DNA of 64,000 nt from Tolypothrix bouteillei VB521301 (lineage in GTDB: Bacteria > Cyanobacteriota > Cyanobacteriia > Cyanobacteriales > Nostocaceae): contig NZ_JHEG04000001.1 in the NCBI RefSeq assembly GCF_000760695.4, positions 6,702,204 through 6,766,203 of the forward strand, given 5' to 3'. The translations under genes and the position numbers were made by a program. Each line of letters starts with the position of its first letter. The first letter of the stretch is position 1. Positions 36,586-44,629 of this stretch are shown here, piece after piece. The notes below the pieces were generated by a model. That model was not told the origin of the DNA. It worked only from the letters and a program-made list of their open reading frames with translations, and did no database searches.

Positions 36586-36690
36586 GATTTTGTACGATAT
36601 TTTTATTTAGAAAGGGTGCTGTGTCTTGTATAGAAGTAAAATAAAAATTCGTCAGCGCTCACACTAATTTGTACAGTTCCTGGTTATTTT

Positions 36691-38067
36691 ATGCGTATAT
36701 TTAGCGCCCTATCTTTCATAGGTCTTCATGTTGGCGTCTATTTAATAGCAGCAACTGTTCAACCTGTTGCTGCTCAGAATATCCCAACTCAAGAGTTACC
36801 ACCAGGATCGTCTACTACGCCTCCAAGGAATATTTTAGAAGAACCAAGACAAATTGAACCTCCTACACCTCCCTCTGGTCCTGAGGTCGATCCATCTCTA
36901 AGCGATGGCGTATCACCTCAATTTACCCGCTACCTCTTAGGACCGGGGGATGGTGTCAACGTTTTAATTCAGCGCCCTTCTGGTAAGTACCGCTTGGGAC
37001 CGGGAGATGGTATCGCTGTTTCAGTTCAACGCTTTCCGGATCTGAGCTTTCAAGCTATCATCAACCCTGAAGGAAACATTGTAGTCCCTTTATTAGGAAC
37101 AGTTTCACTCAGAGGCTTGACCTTGGAACAAGCTCAAGAAAAAATTCGTGTTGGCTTAAATCGATTTGTTGTCGATCCTATTGTGGCATTAGCTCTGACG
37201 ATACAACGTCCGGAGTTAAGCTTTACGGCTCAACTAAACCCAGAAGGCAATATTATCGTGCCACAAGTGGGAACAATATCTTTGCAAGGTTTAACTTTGG
37301 ATGAAGCCCAAGAAAAAATTCGTCTGAGTTCAAGCCGCATCTATGTCGATCCAGTTGTGTCAGTATCCCTAGCCGCACAGCGTCCGGTTCAAATTACCAT
37401 TAGTGGAGAAGTGACACGACCGGGAATTTATTCTATTGCTTCCGGGCTTCCTCGTGTTGGGGATGCTTTAATCTTAGCTGGAGGTTCTTCGATGACGGCA
37501 GACCTGCGACAAGTACAAATACGCAGGCGCTTGGTTGATGGTTCTGTCGCTACACAAAATGTTGACCTATACACTCCCTTGCAAAATGGAGGTTCGGTAC
37601 CAAATTTACGCTTGCAAGATGGCGATGCTATTGTGATTCCCCGTCGGGAAATTGCTGCAGACGATGGTTACGATCGCAACTTGGTGTCTCGTTCAACTTT
37701 AGCAGTACAGCAAATAAGAGTCAGGGTATTAAATTATGCCTCAGGAGGGATCGTCACAATACCACTACCGAATGGGAGTAATTTTTTAGACGCCTTAGCA
37801 GGGGTGAATCTTGATACTGCTAACCTCAGAGGGATCAAACTGTTTCGTTTCGATCCGGAACGCGGTAGAGCTATTGCTCAAACCCTCAATGCCAGAAAAG
37901 CACTTTCAGGCGACTCATCTCAGAATGTACCACTTCAAGATAACGATGTCATCGTAATAGGTCGGAACTTGATAGGTAAAATTACAAATGCTATCAGTCT
38001 GATTACCCGTCCTTTCATCAGTATCAATGCTTTCCTCGACTTCTTTAACGACTTTGGTCGTGATTAA
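36691..38067 (+). CDS. Polysaccharide export protein (Wza-like, SLBB domain)
   Basis: A 458-residue exported protein with a signal peptide (about 1-27, ending PVAA-QN) and a Pro-rich linker (to about 75). The polysaccharide-export core is duplicated: a short YLLGPGDGVNVLIQR unit, then YRLGPGDGIAVSVQR with INPEGNIVVPLLGTVSLRGLTLEQAQEKIR split across the domain, then a second LNPEGNIIVPQVGTISLQGLTLDEAQEKIR copy. SLBB-type segments follow (PVQITISGEVTRPGIY, VGDALILAGG). Wza-type proteins form the outer-membrane channel for exopolysaccharide. The Wzc-like gene follows after 100 bases. Confidence 0.85.
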   Translation: MRIFSALSFIGLHVGVYLIAATVQPVAAQNIPTQELPPGSSTTPPRNILEEPRQIEPPTPPSGPEVDPSLSDGVSPQFTRYLLGPGDGVNVLIQRPSGKYRLGPGDGIAVSVQRFPDLSFQAIINPEGNIVVPLLGTVSLRGLTLEQAQEKIRVGLNRFVVDPIVALALTIQRPELSFTAQLNPEGNIIVPQVGTISLQGLTLDEAQEKIRLSSSRIYVDPVVSVSLAAQRPVQITISGEVTRPGIYSIASGLPRVGDALILAGGSSMTADLRQVQIRRRLVDGSVATQNVDLYTPLQNGGSVPNLRLQDGDAIVIPRREIAADDGYDRNLVSRSTLAVQQIRVRVLNYASGGIVTIPLPNGSNFLDALAGVNLDTANLRGIKLFRFDPERGRAIAQTLNARKALSGDSSQNVPLQDNDVIVIGRNLIGKITNAISLITRPFISINAFLDFFNDFGRD

Positions 38068-38167
38068 GTGTTTGGCATAACATAGTAGGGTGAGGAGCTA
38101 ACAGTGACCGGAGATCGGACCTCACATCTAAAATTTCAAGCTCGACCTGTTTTTCTTAAATGTTGCT

Positions 38168-40330
38168 ATGACTCCACCGATTGTTAAACGCTACCTCATC
38201 GCCTTTGATAAATATAAATGGATTGGTATTGCCAGTTTTGGTTTGGTTGTAGTGGGTTCAACGGTGGTGGCTTTGCAACCAGAACCAGCACCTACCTATA
38301 TGGCAAATGGTGCGTTGACCTACGCTCGTCCGCCAGTTTCTTTTTCGACAACTGGTACTGAAATTAACCTGCAAGGGCAAGAACTCAGTGAGGAAATTTT
38401 ACTGTCAGATCAGATCGTTGAATCTGTCGCTACAAAATTAAACATTAGTCCCAAGAAAATCGCGACAAGTGTTAGCCTCAAACTACCTGAAAGAGCAAAG
38501 GAAGCAGCAGATGCACAACAACCAACGACAATTGAATTGAGATACAGAGATAGCGATCGCCAGCGAGCAAGGGACACCTTAGCAGAATTGATGGAGGCAA
38601 TGATCCGTTTAAGCGGTGAGATCAATACAAGGCGATTAAACGCAATTATTACAAAAGTTAACGAACGCATACCAGCAGCGAAAAGGGATTTACAAGTTGC
38701 AGAGCGCAAACTAGAACTTTACGATCGCAGAGAAAGACCGGCAATATTAGCAGCAGAAAATGGCAGTTTGCTCAACGCCATTACTAGCAGTCAAATTCAA
38801 CAGAGGCAAATTCAACTTACACTTTCAGGAATTGAGGCTCAAATTCGGAGCATTCAAGAAAAATTGGGTTTGAATGTCAACCAAGCTTACGTCTCTTCTG
38901 CTCTGAGTGCAGACCCGATTATTGCCAACTTGCGAACGCAAATCTATCAAACGGAATCTCAAATAGAAGTTTACAGGAAAGATCTCCGACCCGACCACCC
39001 AACCATGATTCAGCTGCAGCGTCAGAAAGAAGCTTACGAAAACCTATTACGCCAACGTGGTGGAGAGGTGATCGGGGGTCCTGATGGCGCAGCACCTTTA
39101 CAAGGAACGGTATCCATTCGTTCTCGAAGCAACCTAGACCCTGCAAGGCAAAACCTGGCAAATCAAATGGTGGCTTTGCAAACTCAACGGGAAACGCTGC
39201 GACAGCAATTAATAGATTTGGGAAAGGATGAGACACGACTGCGGCGAGAGTATGCTTTGATACCAAACAAGCAATTGGAGCGATCGCGCTTAGAACAGGA
39301 AGTCGGACTGAAAAAAGCCGTGTACGACCAAATGCAGGTGAAGTTGACCGACGCCAAAACAGCAGAAGCGGAAACGGTGAGTAGCCTGGGTATAGCCAGA
39401 CCAGCTGTAGCACTTCCTGTAGTGACGCCACCTAAGAATCCAGCCATTACCTTAGGTGTGGGTAGTTTACTGGGACTAGTCGTTGGTGGTGGCGTGATAT
39501 TTTTGCTAGGAGCACTCGAAGGAACTTTCAAAACCAAGGAAGATATCCGCGATACCCTCAAACAACGCGAAGTTCCCCTCTTGGGCGAATTGCCTTTGAT
39601 GCCAGTTGCCGATCTACCCCCCGGAGCATTGCCAGTTGTCTTATCTCCAGAATCTCCCTACCTGGAATTTTATGAGAAGTTCCGCAGCAATCTGCGCCGG
39701 ATTGGTGGTAGAACCTTAAAGGTCGTGTTAATCGCAAGCACCACTAGCAGTGAAGGTAAGACTGCGAGCGCTTATAACCTTGGAGTCGCCTCCGCCCTAG
39801 CTGGAAAACGCACTTTGATTGTTGAAACTGATTTGCGATCGCCCTCTCGTGCATCATCCTTGAAGGTCAGCCCCGACCCCGACGCCATTGTCGATCCATT
39901 ACGCTACTACACTAGTTTAAGCGAATGTATCCGCCTAGTACCTGATATAGAAAATTTATACATCTTGCCCAGTCCCGGTCCCGTGCGTCAAGCTGCTGCT
40001 GTTCTCGAATCCAGCGAATTTAAGCGGTTAATGGAAGACGTGCGCGAACGCTTTGATTTTGTTATATTAGACACCCATTCTATGAGCTTATCGAACGATG
40101 CTCTGTTAATTCAACCTTATAGTGATGGCATAGTACTCGTAGCACGACCCAATTATACACAGGAAAATATGCTAACTGAAGCTATTGACCAATTAACAGA
40201 ATCAGAGCTACCACTGTTGGGAACAATTGTCAATGGGGCAGACATCGTTGTCAACGTACCTCCTCCTGCTCTACAACAACCACCAAACACTCCCCCTGAA
40301 GAAGAACTTTCAGTCGGAGCAAGAAGATAA
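38168..40330 (+). CDS. Wzc/GumC-like polysaccharide co-polymerase with BY-kinase-like domain
   Basis: A 720-residue inner-membrane protein: transmembrane helix (about 16-36), Wzz-type periplasmic domain with long coiled coils (about 140-400), second transmembrane helix (about 425-450, LGVGSLLGLVVGGGVIFLLG) and a cytoplasmic P-loop domain. The Walker A reads SEGKT, A' is LIVETDLRSP (Asp of VDADLR replaced by Glu), and Walker B is VILDTHSM. No Tyr cluster is present at the C-terminus (ends SVGARR), so classical autophosphorylation looks doubtful. With the Wza-like gene just upstream it should form the export complex of the exosortase B-linked glycan. Confidence 0.85.
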   Translation: MTPPIVKRYLIAFDKYKWIGIASFGLVVVGSTVVALQPEPAPTYMANGALTYARPPVSFSTTGTEINLQGQELSEEILLSDQIVESVATKLNISPKKIATSVSLKLPERAKEAADAQQPTTIELRYRDSDRQRARDTLAELMEAMIRLSGEINTRRLNAIITKVNERIPAAKRDLQVAERKLELYDRRERPAILAAENGSLLNAITSSQIQQRQIQLTLSGIEAQIRSIQEKLGLNVNQAYVSSALSADPIIANLRTQIYQTESQIEVYRKDLRPDHPTMIQLQRQKEAYENLLRQRGGEVIGGPDGAAPLQGTVSIRSRSNLDPARQNLANQMVALQTQRETLRQQLIDLGKDETRLRREYALIPNKQLERSRLEQEVGLKKAVYDQMQVKLTDAKTAEAETVSSLGIARPAVALPVVTPPKNPAITLGVGSLLGLVVGGGVIFLLGALEGTFKTKEDIRDTLKQREVPLLGELPLMPVADLPPGALPVVLSPESPYLEFYEKFRSNLRRIGGRTLKVVLIASTTSSEGKTASAYNLGVASALAGKRTLIVETDLRSPSRASSLKVSPDPDAIVDPLRYYTSLSECIRLVPDIENLYILPSPGPVRQAAAVLESSEFKRLMEDVRERFDFVILDTHSMSLSNDALLIQPYSDGIVLVARPNYTQENMLTEAIDQLTESELPLLGTIVNGADIVVNVPPPALQQPPNTPPEEELSVGARR

Positions 40331-41001
40331 ATCCCGTTTTCCTCTCGAGTTGGTGGCGGTAAGTTAATCTTAATCTTCAAGTTTAATGACTTCTACCTAC
40401 TGAGTTCCCAGACTGAGCCAGGGAATAAAGTCTGCGAGGCTGAGCCTCGCGAGACAGATAGTTACCGGAACTAGAGGAGTCCTCCACCTCAACGGTTTTC
40501 CCTGGCTGAGCCTAAGAAAAAGGTGAGGGGGGAGTGAGTGTAAGGTCTGTCGAACTTACGTTGGATGAAGTGGATAAAAGTCAATCGGTAAAAAAGTAAA
40601 AATAATTAACAATAATATTAATTATTACTGACCAATTATTTTTCTTTAAATCTTAGGTTAAAAAGGTTATAAGAAAACACGGTTGGTGTGGAAAGAATTA
40701 GGGGCTTATACAATAGCCCTCCTTAAAAAGGGGGGTTCGGAGATTTACAACATATGAAATCTTCAAAATATCATTGAGGTTGCATAAGTTCTAAGAGGAA
40801 AGGATAAAGTATAAAAGATGAAGTATCGCGATCGTATAAATACGGCTTTAAGAAATAAAAGGGCTTCACACTTAATATTTTCCTAGAGAAATTCAGGGTC
40901 TGCATTTATTCAAGAGAGAAATACTCGCTTATAGATTAGGCGAGGACAAAAGTAACTATGCAAAGAAATCTAAAACCAGCTAAAATCCTGACAAATAACA
41001 A
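40331..41001. other. Intergenic region with dispersed repeats
   Basis: 671 bases. Contains a CCCAGACTGAGCC.../GGCTGAGCC repeat cluster (about 40405-40515), a CCTCCTTAAAAAGGGGGG palindrome (about 40720-40737) and a GGATAAAGTATAAAA stretch like those before 10594. No gene seen. The promoter of the dynamin-like gene at 41002 should lie here. Confidence 0.5.
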
Positions 41002-43182
41002 ATGAACACAACAATTAAGACTGGGGGCACAACTAATATTTTTGAAAACCGCCGTTCTCTGGCTGCAAAAATCACAAGTACAGAGATAGATTTTCAATCT
41101 TTAGAATCTGTGATACACAACCTTGAAGAAAATCGCCAGCAGTGGTTAACATCGTCTCATGTTTCAAAGACCGTTCAAACTTTGCCAGATAACAACTTAG
41201 CAGAACTACAGCAAAGTATTAGGCATGAATTAGAAAAACTGCATAAAATTAAAGAACTTTATTGTCGAGAAACAATAAAAATAGGCGTTATCGGACGACC
41301 AAAACAAGGAAAAAGTCGATTATTACAAAGTTTAACAGGGTTAACAAGTGCTGAAATTCCAGATGGATACAGACAGCATTGTACGGGAGTTTATTGTAGT
41401 ATCCACAACAACTTTTTGGAGGAAACTTATGCAGAAGTATATTTTTACTCCGAAAATTCGTTTCTTACAGAAGTTATTTATCCCTACTATGAAAAGTTGT
41501 CTTTAGGGCTCAAGCCCAAGACAATAGATGAATTTGCAGCCAAAACTCTACCTTTATTACCAAGCGTTTTTTCCTCAGAAGTAGACCAGGAAACTATGTA
41601 TTTGCGCTTGGTAAGGTATCACATCAATGTAGAAAAGTACCGTCATCTCCTCGGACAACCTTCTCCCCGTCGCATTTCTAAAAATGAGATTCCAGAATAT
41701 ATCGCACAAGAAACAGCTTACGGACAGCAAAGCTTGTTTAACTACTTAGCTGTTAGAGAAGCAAAAATTTATTGTAAATTTCCCAACACTGATGTTGGAA
41801 AATTTGTCTTTGTGGATCTGCCCGGTCTTGGGAATACTGGTATTTGCAACGAGCATTCTCTTATCAAAAAATTAGTACAAGAAGTTGATGCTATTTTGTT
41901 TGTACGAATGCCAAAGTCAATGGGAGATATCTGGAAAGAGGTAGATATTAGTTTATATGAAAAAACACTTGCTGCAATAGCTGACTTACCATCTCATGTA
42001 TGGTCTCTTATGGTAATCAATCGTACAGAAGCTCATTCACCCTATCGAGATAACTTAAAAACTTGTCAAGATTTAGTATTAGAAATTACCAATAAAAGTA
42101 GAAATATTTCTGAATACATAATAGCTAACTGTGCAAACAGCCAAGAAAGTTACAAACTTTTAGAACGTTCCCTAAATTCCATAGAGGAAAAAAATCTTGA
42201 ATTAGGTTACAAAGACATCTTGTTGAGCCAGCAAAAATTAGCTATAGTGCAAAGCAAAGTTAATGCTGAGTTAGATAAAGTGGTAAAAGCTCTAGATTTA
42301 GCAACTCAAGATGCCCCGGAATCTGCATTATTTGAGATACAGTTCAAAGAAGTTGTAAGGGATTTGACCAATGGTCTTGAGAAGCTGCTTCAAGAACTGC
42401 GAAAAAACCGAGAGTCCATTGATTTGGAATTCAAAAAGCAAATTGAAACGGCTTTACAAGCGTATCGAAATGATACGGGAATTCCTTCAATTCAAGAAAT
42501 AGAACACCTGTATAGTCTTGAAAAAAACTATCATGTGGTTTATGAGAAGTATTTACACGAGATTCGCGCTCGTTTATTACAACATCTTTTATTATTAGAT
42601 GAAGGGTTAAAGCGATCGCTCAACAAAGTCAAATCACAAGTAGCAAAAGTACTTATTGACAAGGGACGTTTGGGGAGCTTGACACAAGAACGAGGAACTG
42701 AATTTCTTCATGCCGTTGCCACTCAAATACCACCCGAACTGATTCCTGGGGTACCAAGCCAGCTAAAATACGGATTTAAAACACTTGCTGAATATCAGCT
42801 TTCTTATCGAGGATTCATACAGCATCGCCTCCGTAAGTCCCTTGATGGGTTGACTCCGAATGAACCAGCAACACTCAAGCTCACAAAATCGACTTCCGCC
42901 GAACAAGTCCTCTTAAATCTCAAGATTGCTTGTGCTGAAACTCTCAGTAAATGTGAGAGTACTTTGAAGCAGTTGCTCAGCGAACCAAATCAAGCCGCTT
43001 ATGCAATTGTAGAAGAGTTTTTTGACACCATCCTTCGCAGGACAAATATAGAACGTGAGTGGCGCATCTTTTTACAAGAAGACAGAGAACAAAGCCAACA
43101 AGAAATTCTCCAGGAAAGCGATCGTCTTTTGACATCACGCGATGTACTTGATTTAGCTCAACCCACAGCAGTTACAAATTAA
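41002..43182 (+). CDS. Dynamin-like large GTPase, paralogue A
   Basis: A 726-residue protein with a helical N-terminus (about 1-90), a GTPase domain and a long helical stalk-like region (about 380-700). G1 is GRPKQGKS (98-105), G2 the Thr in QHCTGV (118), G3 DLPGLG (262-267) and G4 NRTE (330-333, in place of NKxD). The large insert between G2 and G3 is unusual. No transmembrane helix or clear lipid-binding paddle is seen. It is colinear with the protein at 44630-46804 along its whole length. Dynamin-like proteins remodel membranes or act in defence; the function here is unknown. ATG at 41002. Confidence 0.75.
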   Translation: MNTTIKTGGTTNIFENRRSLAAKITSTEIDFQSLESVIHNLEENRQQWLTSSHVSKTVQTLPDNNLAELQQSIRHELEKLHKIKELYCRETIKIGVIGRPKQGKSRLLQSLTGLTSAEIPDGYRQHCTGVYCSIHNNFLEETYAEVYFYSENSFLTEVIYPYYEKLSLGLKPKTIDEFAAKTLPLLPSVFSSEVDQETMYLRLVRYHINVEKYRHLLGQPSPRRISKNEIPEYIAQETAYGQQSLFNYLAVREAKIYCKFPNTDVGKFVFVDLPGLGNTGICNEHSLIKKLVQEVDAILFVRMPKSMGDIWKEVDISLYEKTLAAIADLPSHVWSLMVINRTEAHSPYRDNLKTCQDLVLEITNKSRNISEYIIANCANSQESYKLLERSLNSIEEKNLELGYKDILLSQQKLAIVQSKVNAELDKVVKALDLATQDAPESALFEIQFKEVVRDLTNGLEKLLQELRKNRESIDLEFKKQIETALQAYRNDTGIPSIQEIEHLYSLEKNYHVVYEKYLHEIRARLLQHLLLLDEGLKRSLNKVKSQVAKVLIDKGRLGSLTQERGTEFLHAVATQIPPELIPGVPSQLKYGFKTLAEYQLSYRGFIQHRLRKSLDGLTPNEPATLKLTKSTSAEQVLLNLKIACAETLSKCESTLKQLLSEPNQAAYAIVEEFFDTILRRTNIEREWRIFLQEDREQSQQEILQESDRLLTSRDVLDLAQPTAVTN

Positions 43183-43215
43183 ATAAAGCAGCACCAGAAA
43201 TGGTTATTGGTCTGT

Positions 43216-43245
43216 AGTTGAGATGCGCGTGCTTCTCAACTACAA
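43216..43245 (+). terminator. Perfect hairpin after the first dynamin-like gene
   Basis: Arms GTAGTTGAGA and TCTCAACTAC with a 10-base loop, 33 bases after the stop, followed by AACGTCTTTT. Terminator-like but with a weak T-tract. Confidence 0.45.
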
Positions 43246-43389
43246 CGTCTTTTAGCCCAGCAATTAAACTTCTTTTTTAAAGATTTTATATTAAAACTTT
43301 CTCGCTGGCTTCTTCAAAGAAAAAATGACGAACTTAGGCGCATATTACTTGAAGAAATAGGATATTACCAATCTTCAGACAAAGTTTAA
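43222..43389 (+). pseudogene. Possible gene remnant (C-terminal fragment without start)
   Basis: An open frame of 55 codons after a stop, without ATG, GTG or TTG. The conceptual product has protein-like composition (QRLLAQQL, LSRWLLQRKNDELRRILLEE) and ends in a normal stop. It matches neither dynamin paralogue. It may be a decayed tail of a lost gene, or chance. A 10-base perfect inverted repeat (GTAGTTGAGA/TCTCAACTAC, 43216-43245) overlaps its beginning and could be the 3' end of the upstream gene. Confidence 0.25.
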
Positions 43390-43440
43390 TCTTTATTAAC
43401 GTGCGCTCGTGTAAAAACTTCAATCGCATTAAAATGCCGA

Positions 43441-43466
43441 AAGCCCGATCTATAGTGACCGGGCTT
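43441..43466. terminator. AAGCCCG/CGGGCTT hairpin between convergent genes
   Basis: Arms AAGCCCG (43441-43447) and CGGGCTT (43460-43466), with 12 bases between. Located between the plus-strand GTPase gene and the minus-strand oxidoreductase gene. No T-run, so low confidence. Confidence 0.35.
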
Positions 43467-43605
43467 GTAATAATGATAGTTGGGCTAAATGCCCTCGGCT
43501 AATTATAGGCTTAGACATAAGTGATTACTCTGATAATATCTACCACTGCCCATTCGGTAGTTCCGGAAAATTCTCTATCCAAAGTAGTAATTTCCGCAAG
43601 GAAGC

Positions 43606-44406
43606 CTAAAGCTGGGCAAAAAGCCCTTCCCAGTCGATCGCAGAAGGTCTCGATCCTTTGTTAATGATTTCAAACGCTTTCCCTTCAGCGTGAGGGTTTT
43701 GAATGCACTCCACACAGGCTGCAGCAACATCAATACGGCTGGTTTGCCCTGTTAATGTGTCTCCCGTTCCCAAAACAACACCATATTTGCCTGCTGTTGT
43801 TGCTTTTAACAGAGTATTGAGGTCATAAGAAGTATATGGTCCGTCGATCAAACGTCCGGGACGGATTATAGTATAGGGCAATCCAGAATTGATAATAGCT
43901 TCTTCACCTTGAAGCTTGGCATCCAATACACCAAAAGCATTGAGGACGCTGTAAGGAAATTGAGATTTGTGGAGAACCCCACAGGAAGACACGAAGACAA
44001 AACGTTTCAAATTGCGGGGTGCTGCTGCTACTAAATGGCTGACCCCTCGTGCATCTACTTGTAAGGGGCTATTTCTTGCCCTTGTTTCGCGATCGCTACT
44101 GTTAAGCAATAGCTGAGCCCACTCAATTAAGTTAGGTTTCGGCTCAAAATCCCATCTTTCCGAAGGAAAGGCAGTTGTTCCAGTACAGCAGATGATATAG
44201 GCAACATCCCGTACTGCTGTGGGGAGAGTACTTGGATCGCGTATGTCACCAATGGCAATGTCTACTTTGCGCTCAAACATTTTCTCCGCTTTTGTAGAAT
44301 TGCGTGTCAAAACGCGAACTTTCAAGCCTTTCTCTAATAATTTGCCTACTGTTAACTGACCTACCCCACCCGTAGCGCCAGCAACCAGTACTAAATCTTC
44401 TGTCAC
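43606..44406 (-). CDS. NAD(P)-binding atypical SDR family protein (NmrA/Ycf39-like)
   Basis: 266 residues from a GTG at 44406, giving MTEDLVLVAGATGGVGQL at the N-terminus. The open frame continues 213 bases upstream, but that stretch encodes no plausible domain and contains palindromic repeats. The nucleotide motif GATGGVG (10-16) and VRVLTRN, GDIRDP, VSSCGVL and YTIIRPGRL segments are those of atypical short-chain dehydrogenases, which bind NAD(P) and often act as sensors or assembly helpers. It lies on the opposite strand between the two GTPase paralogues, so it may be an unrelated gene inserted there. Confidence 0.85.
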   Translation of the reverse strand: MTEDLVLVAGATGGVGQLTVGKLLEKGLKVRVLTRNSTKAEKMFERKVDIAIGDIRDPSTLPTAVRDVAYIICCTGTTAFPSERWDFEPKPNLIEWAQLLLNSSDRETRARNSPLQVDARGVSHLVAAAPRNLKRFVFVSSCGVLHKSQFPYSVLNAFGVLDAKLQGEEAIINSGLPYTIIRPGRLIDGPYTSYDLNTLLKATTAGKYGVVLGTGDTLTGQTSRIDVAAACVECIQNPHAEGKAFEIINKGSRPSAIDWEGLFAQL

Positions 44407-44629
44407 GTTAAAAGAATTTTTAACTACATATAATATAGAGTCTATCGCAAATAACAATACCTTTGCCAATTCCTGAAAACTCTTGCAGACTGGAAGTCTG
44501 TGGCTGCACAAACGAAGCCCACCTACGTGGGCTAGAATCCTTATAGCCCTTGCCTGGTATTCCCTTTTGCCTCCTGCCTCCTGCCCTCTGCCTTTCTCGA
44601 TAAAACAACTGATATACACAAGCTTTTAC
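44407..44629. other. Divergent promoter region with two short palindromes
   Basis: Holds CAGACT-GGA-AGTCTG (44486-44500) and AGCCCAC-CTAC-GTGGGCT (44516-44533). The latter are the style of dispersed cyanobacterial repeats rather than known operators. Confidence 0.45.

Noticed and set aside
44407..44619. Upstream extension of the oxidoreductase frame
   Set aside because: The extra residues lie in palindromic repeat sequence and do not look like the family; the GTG at 44406 gives the normal N-terminus.
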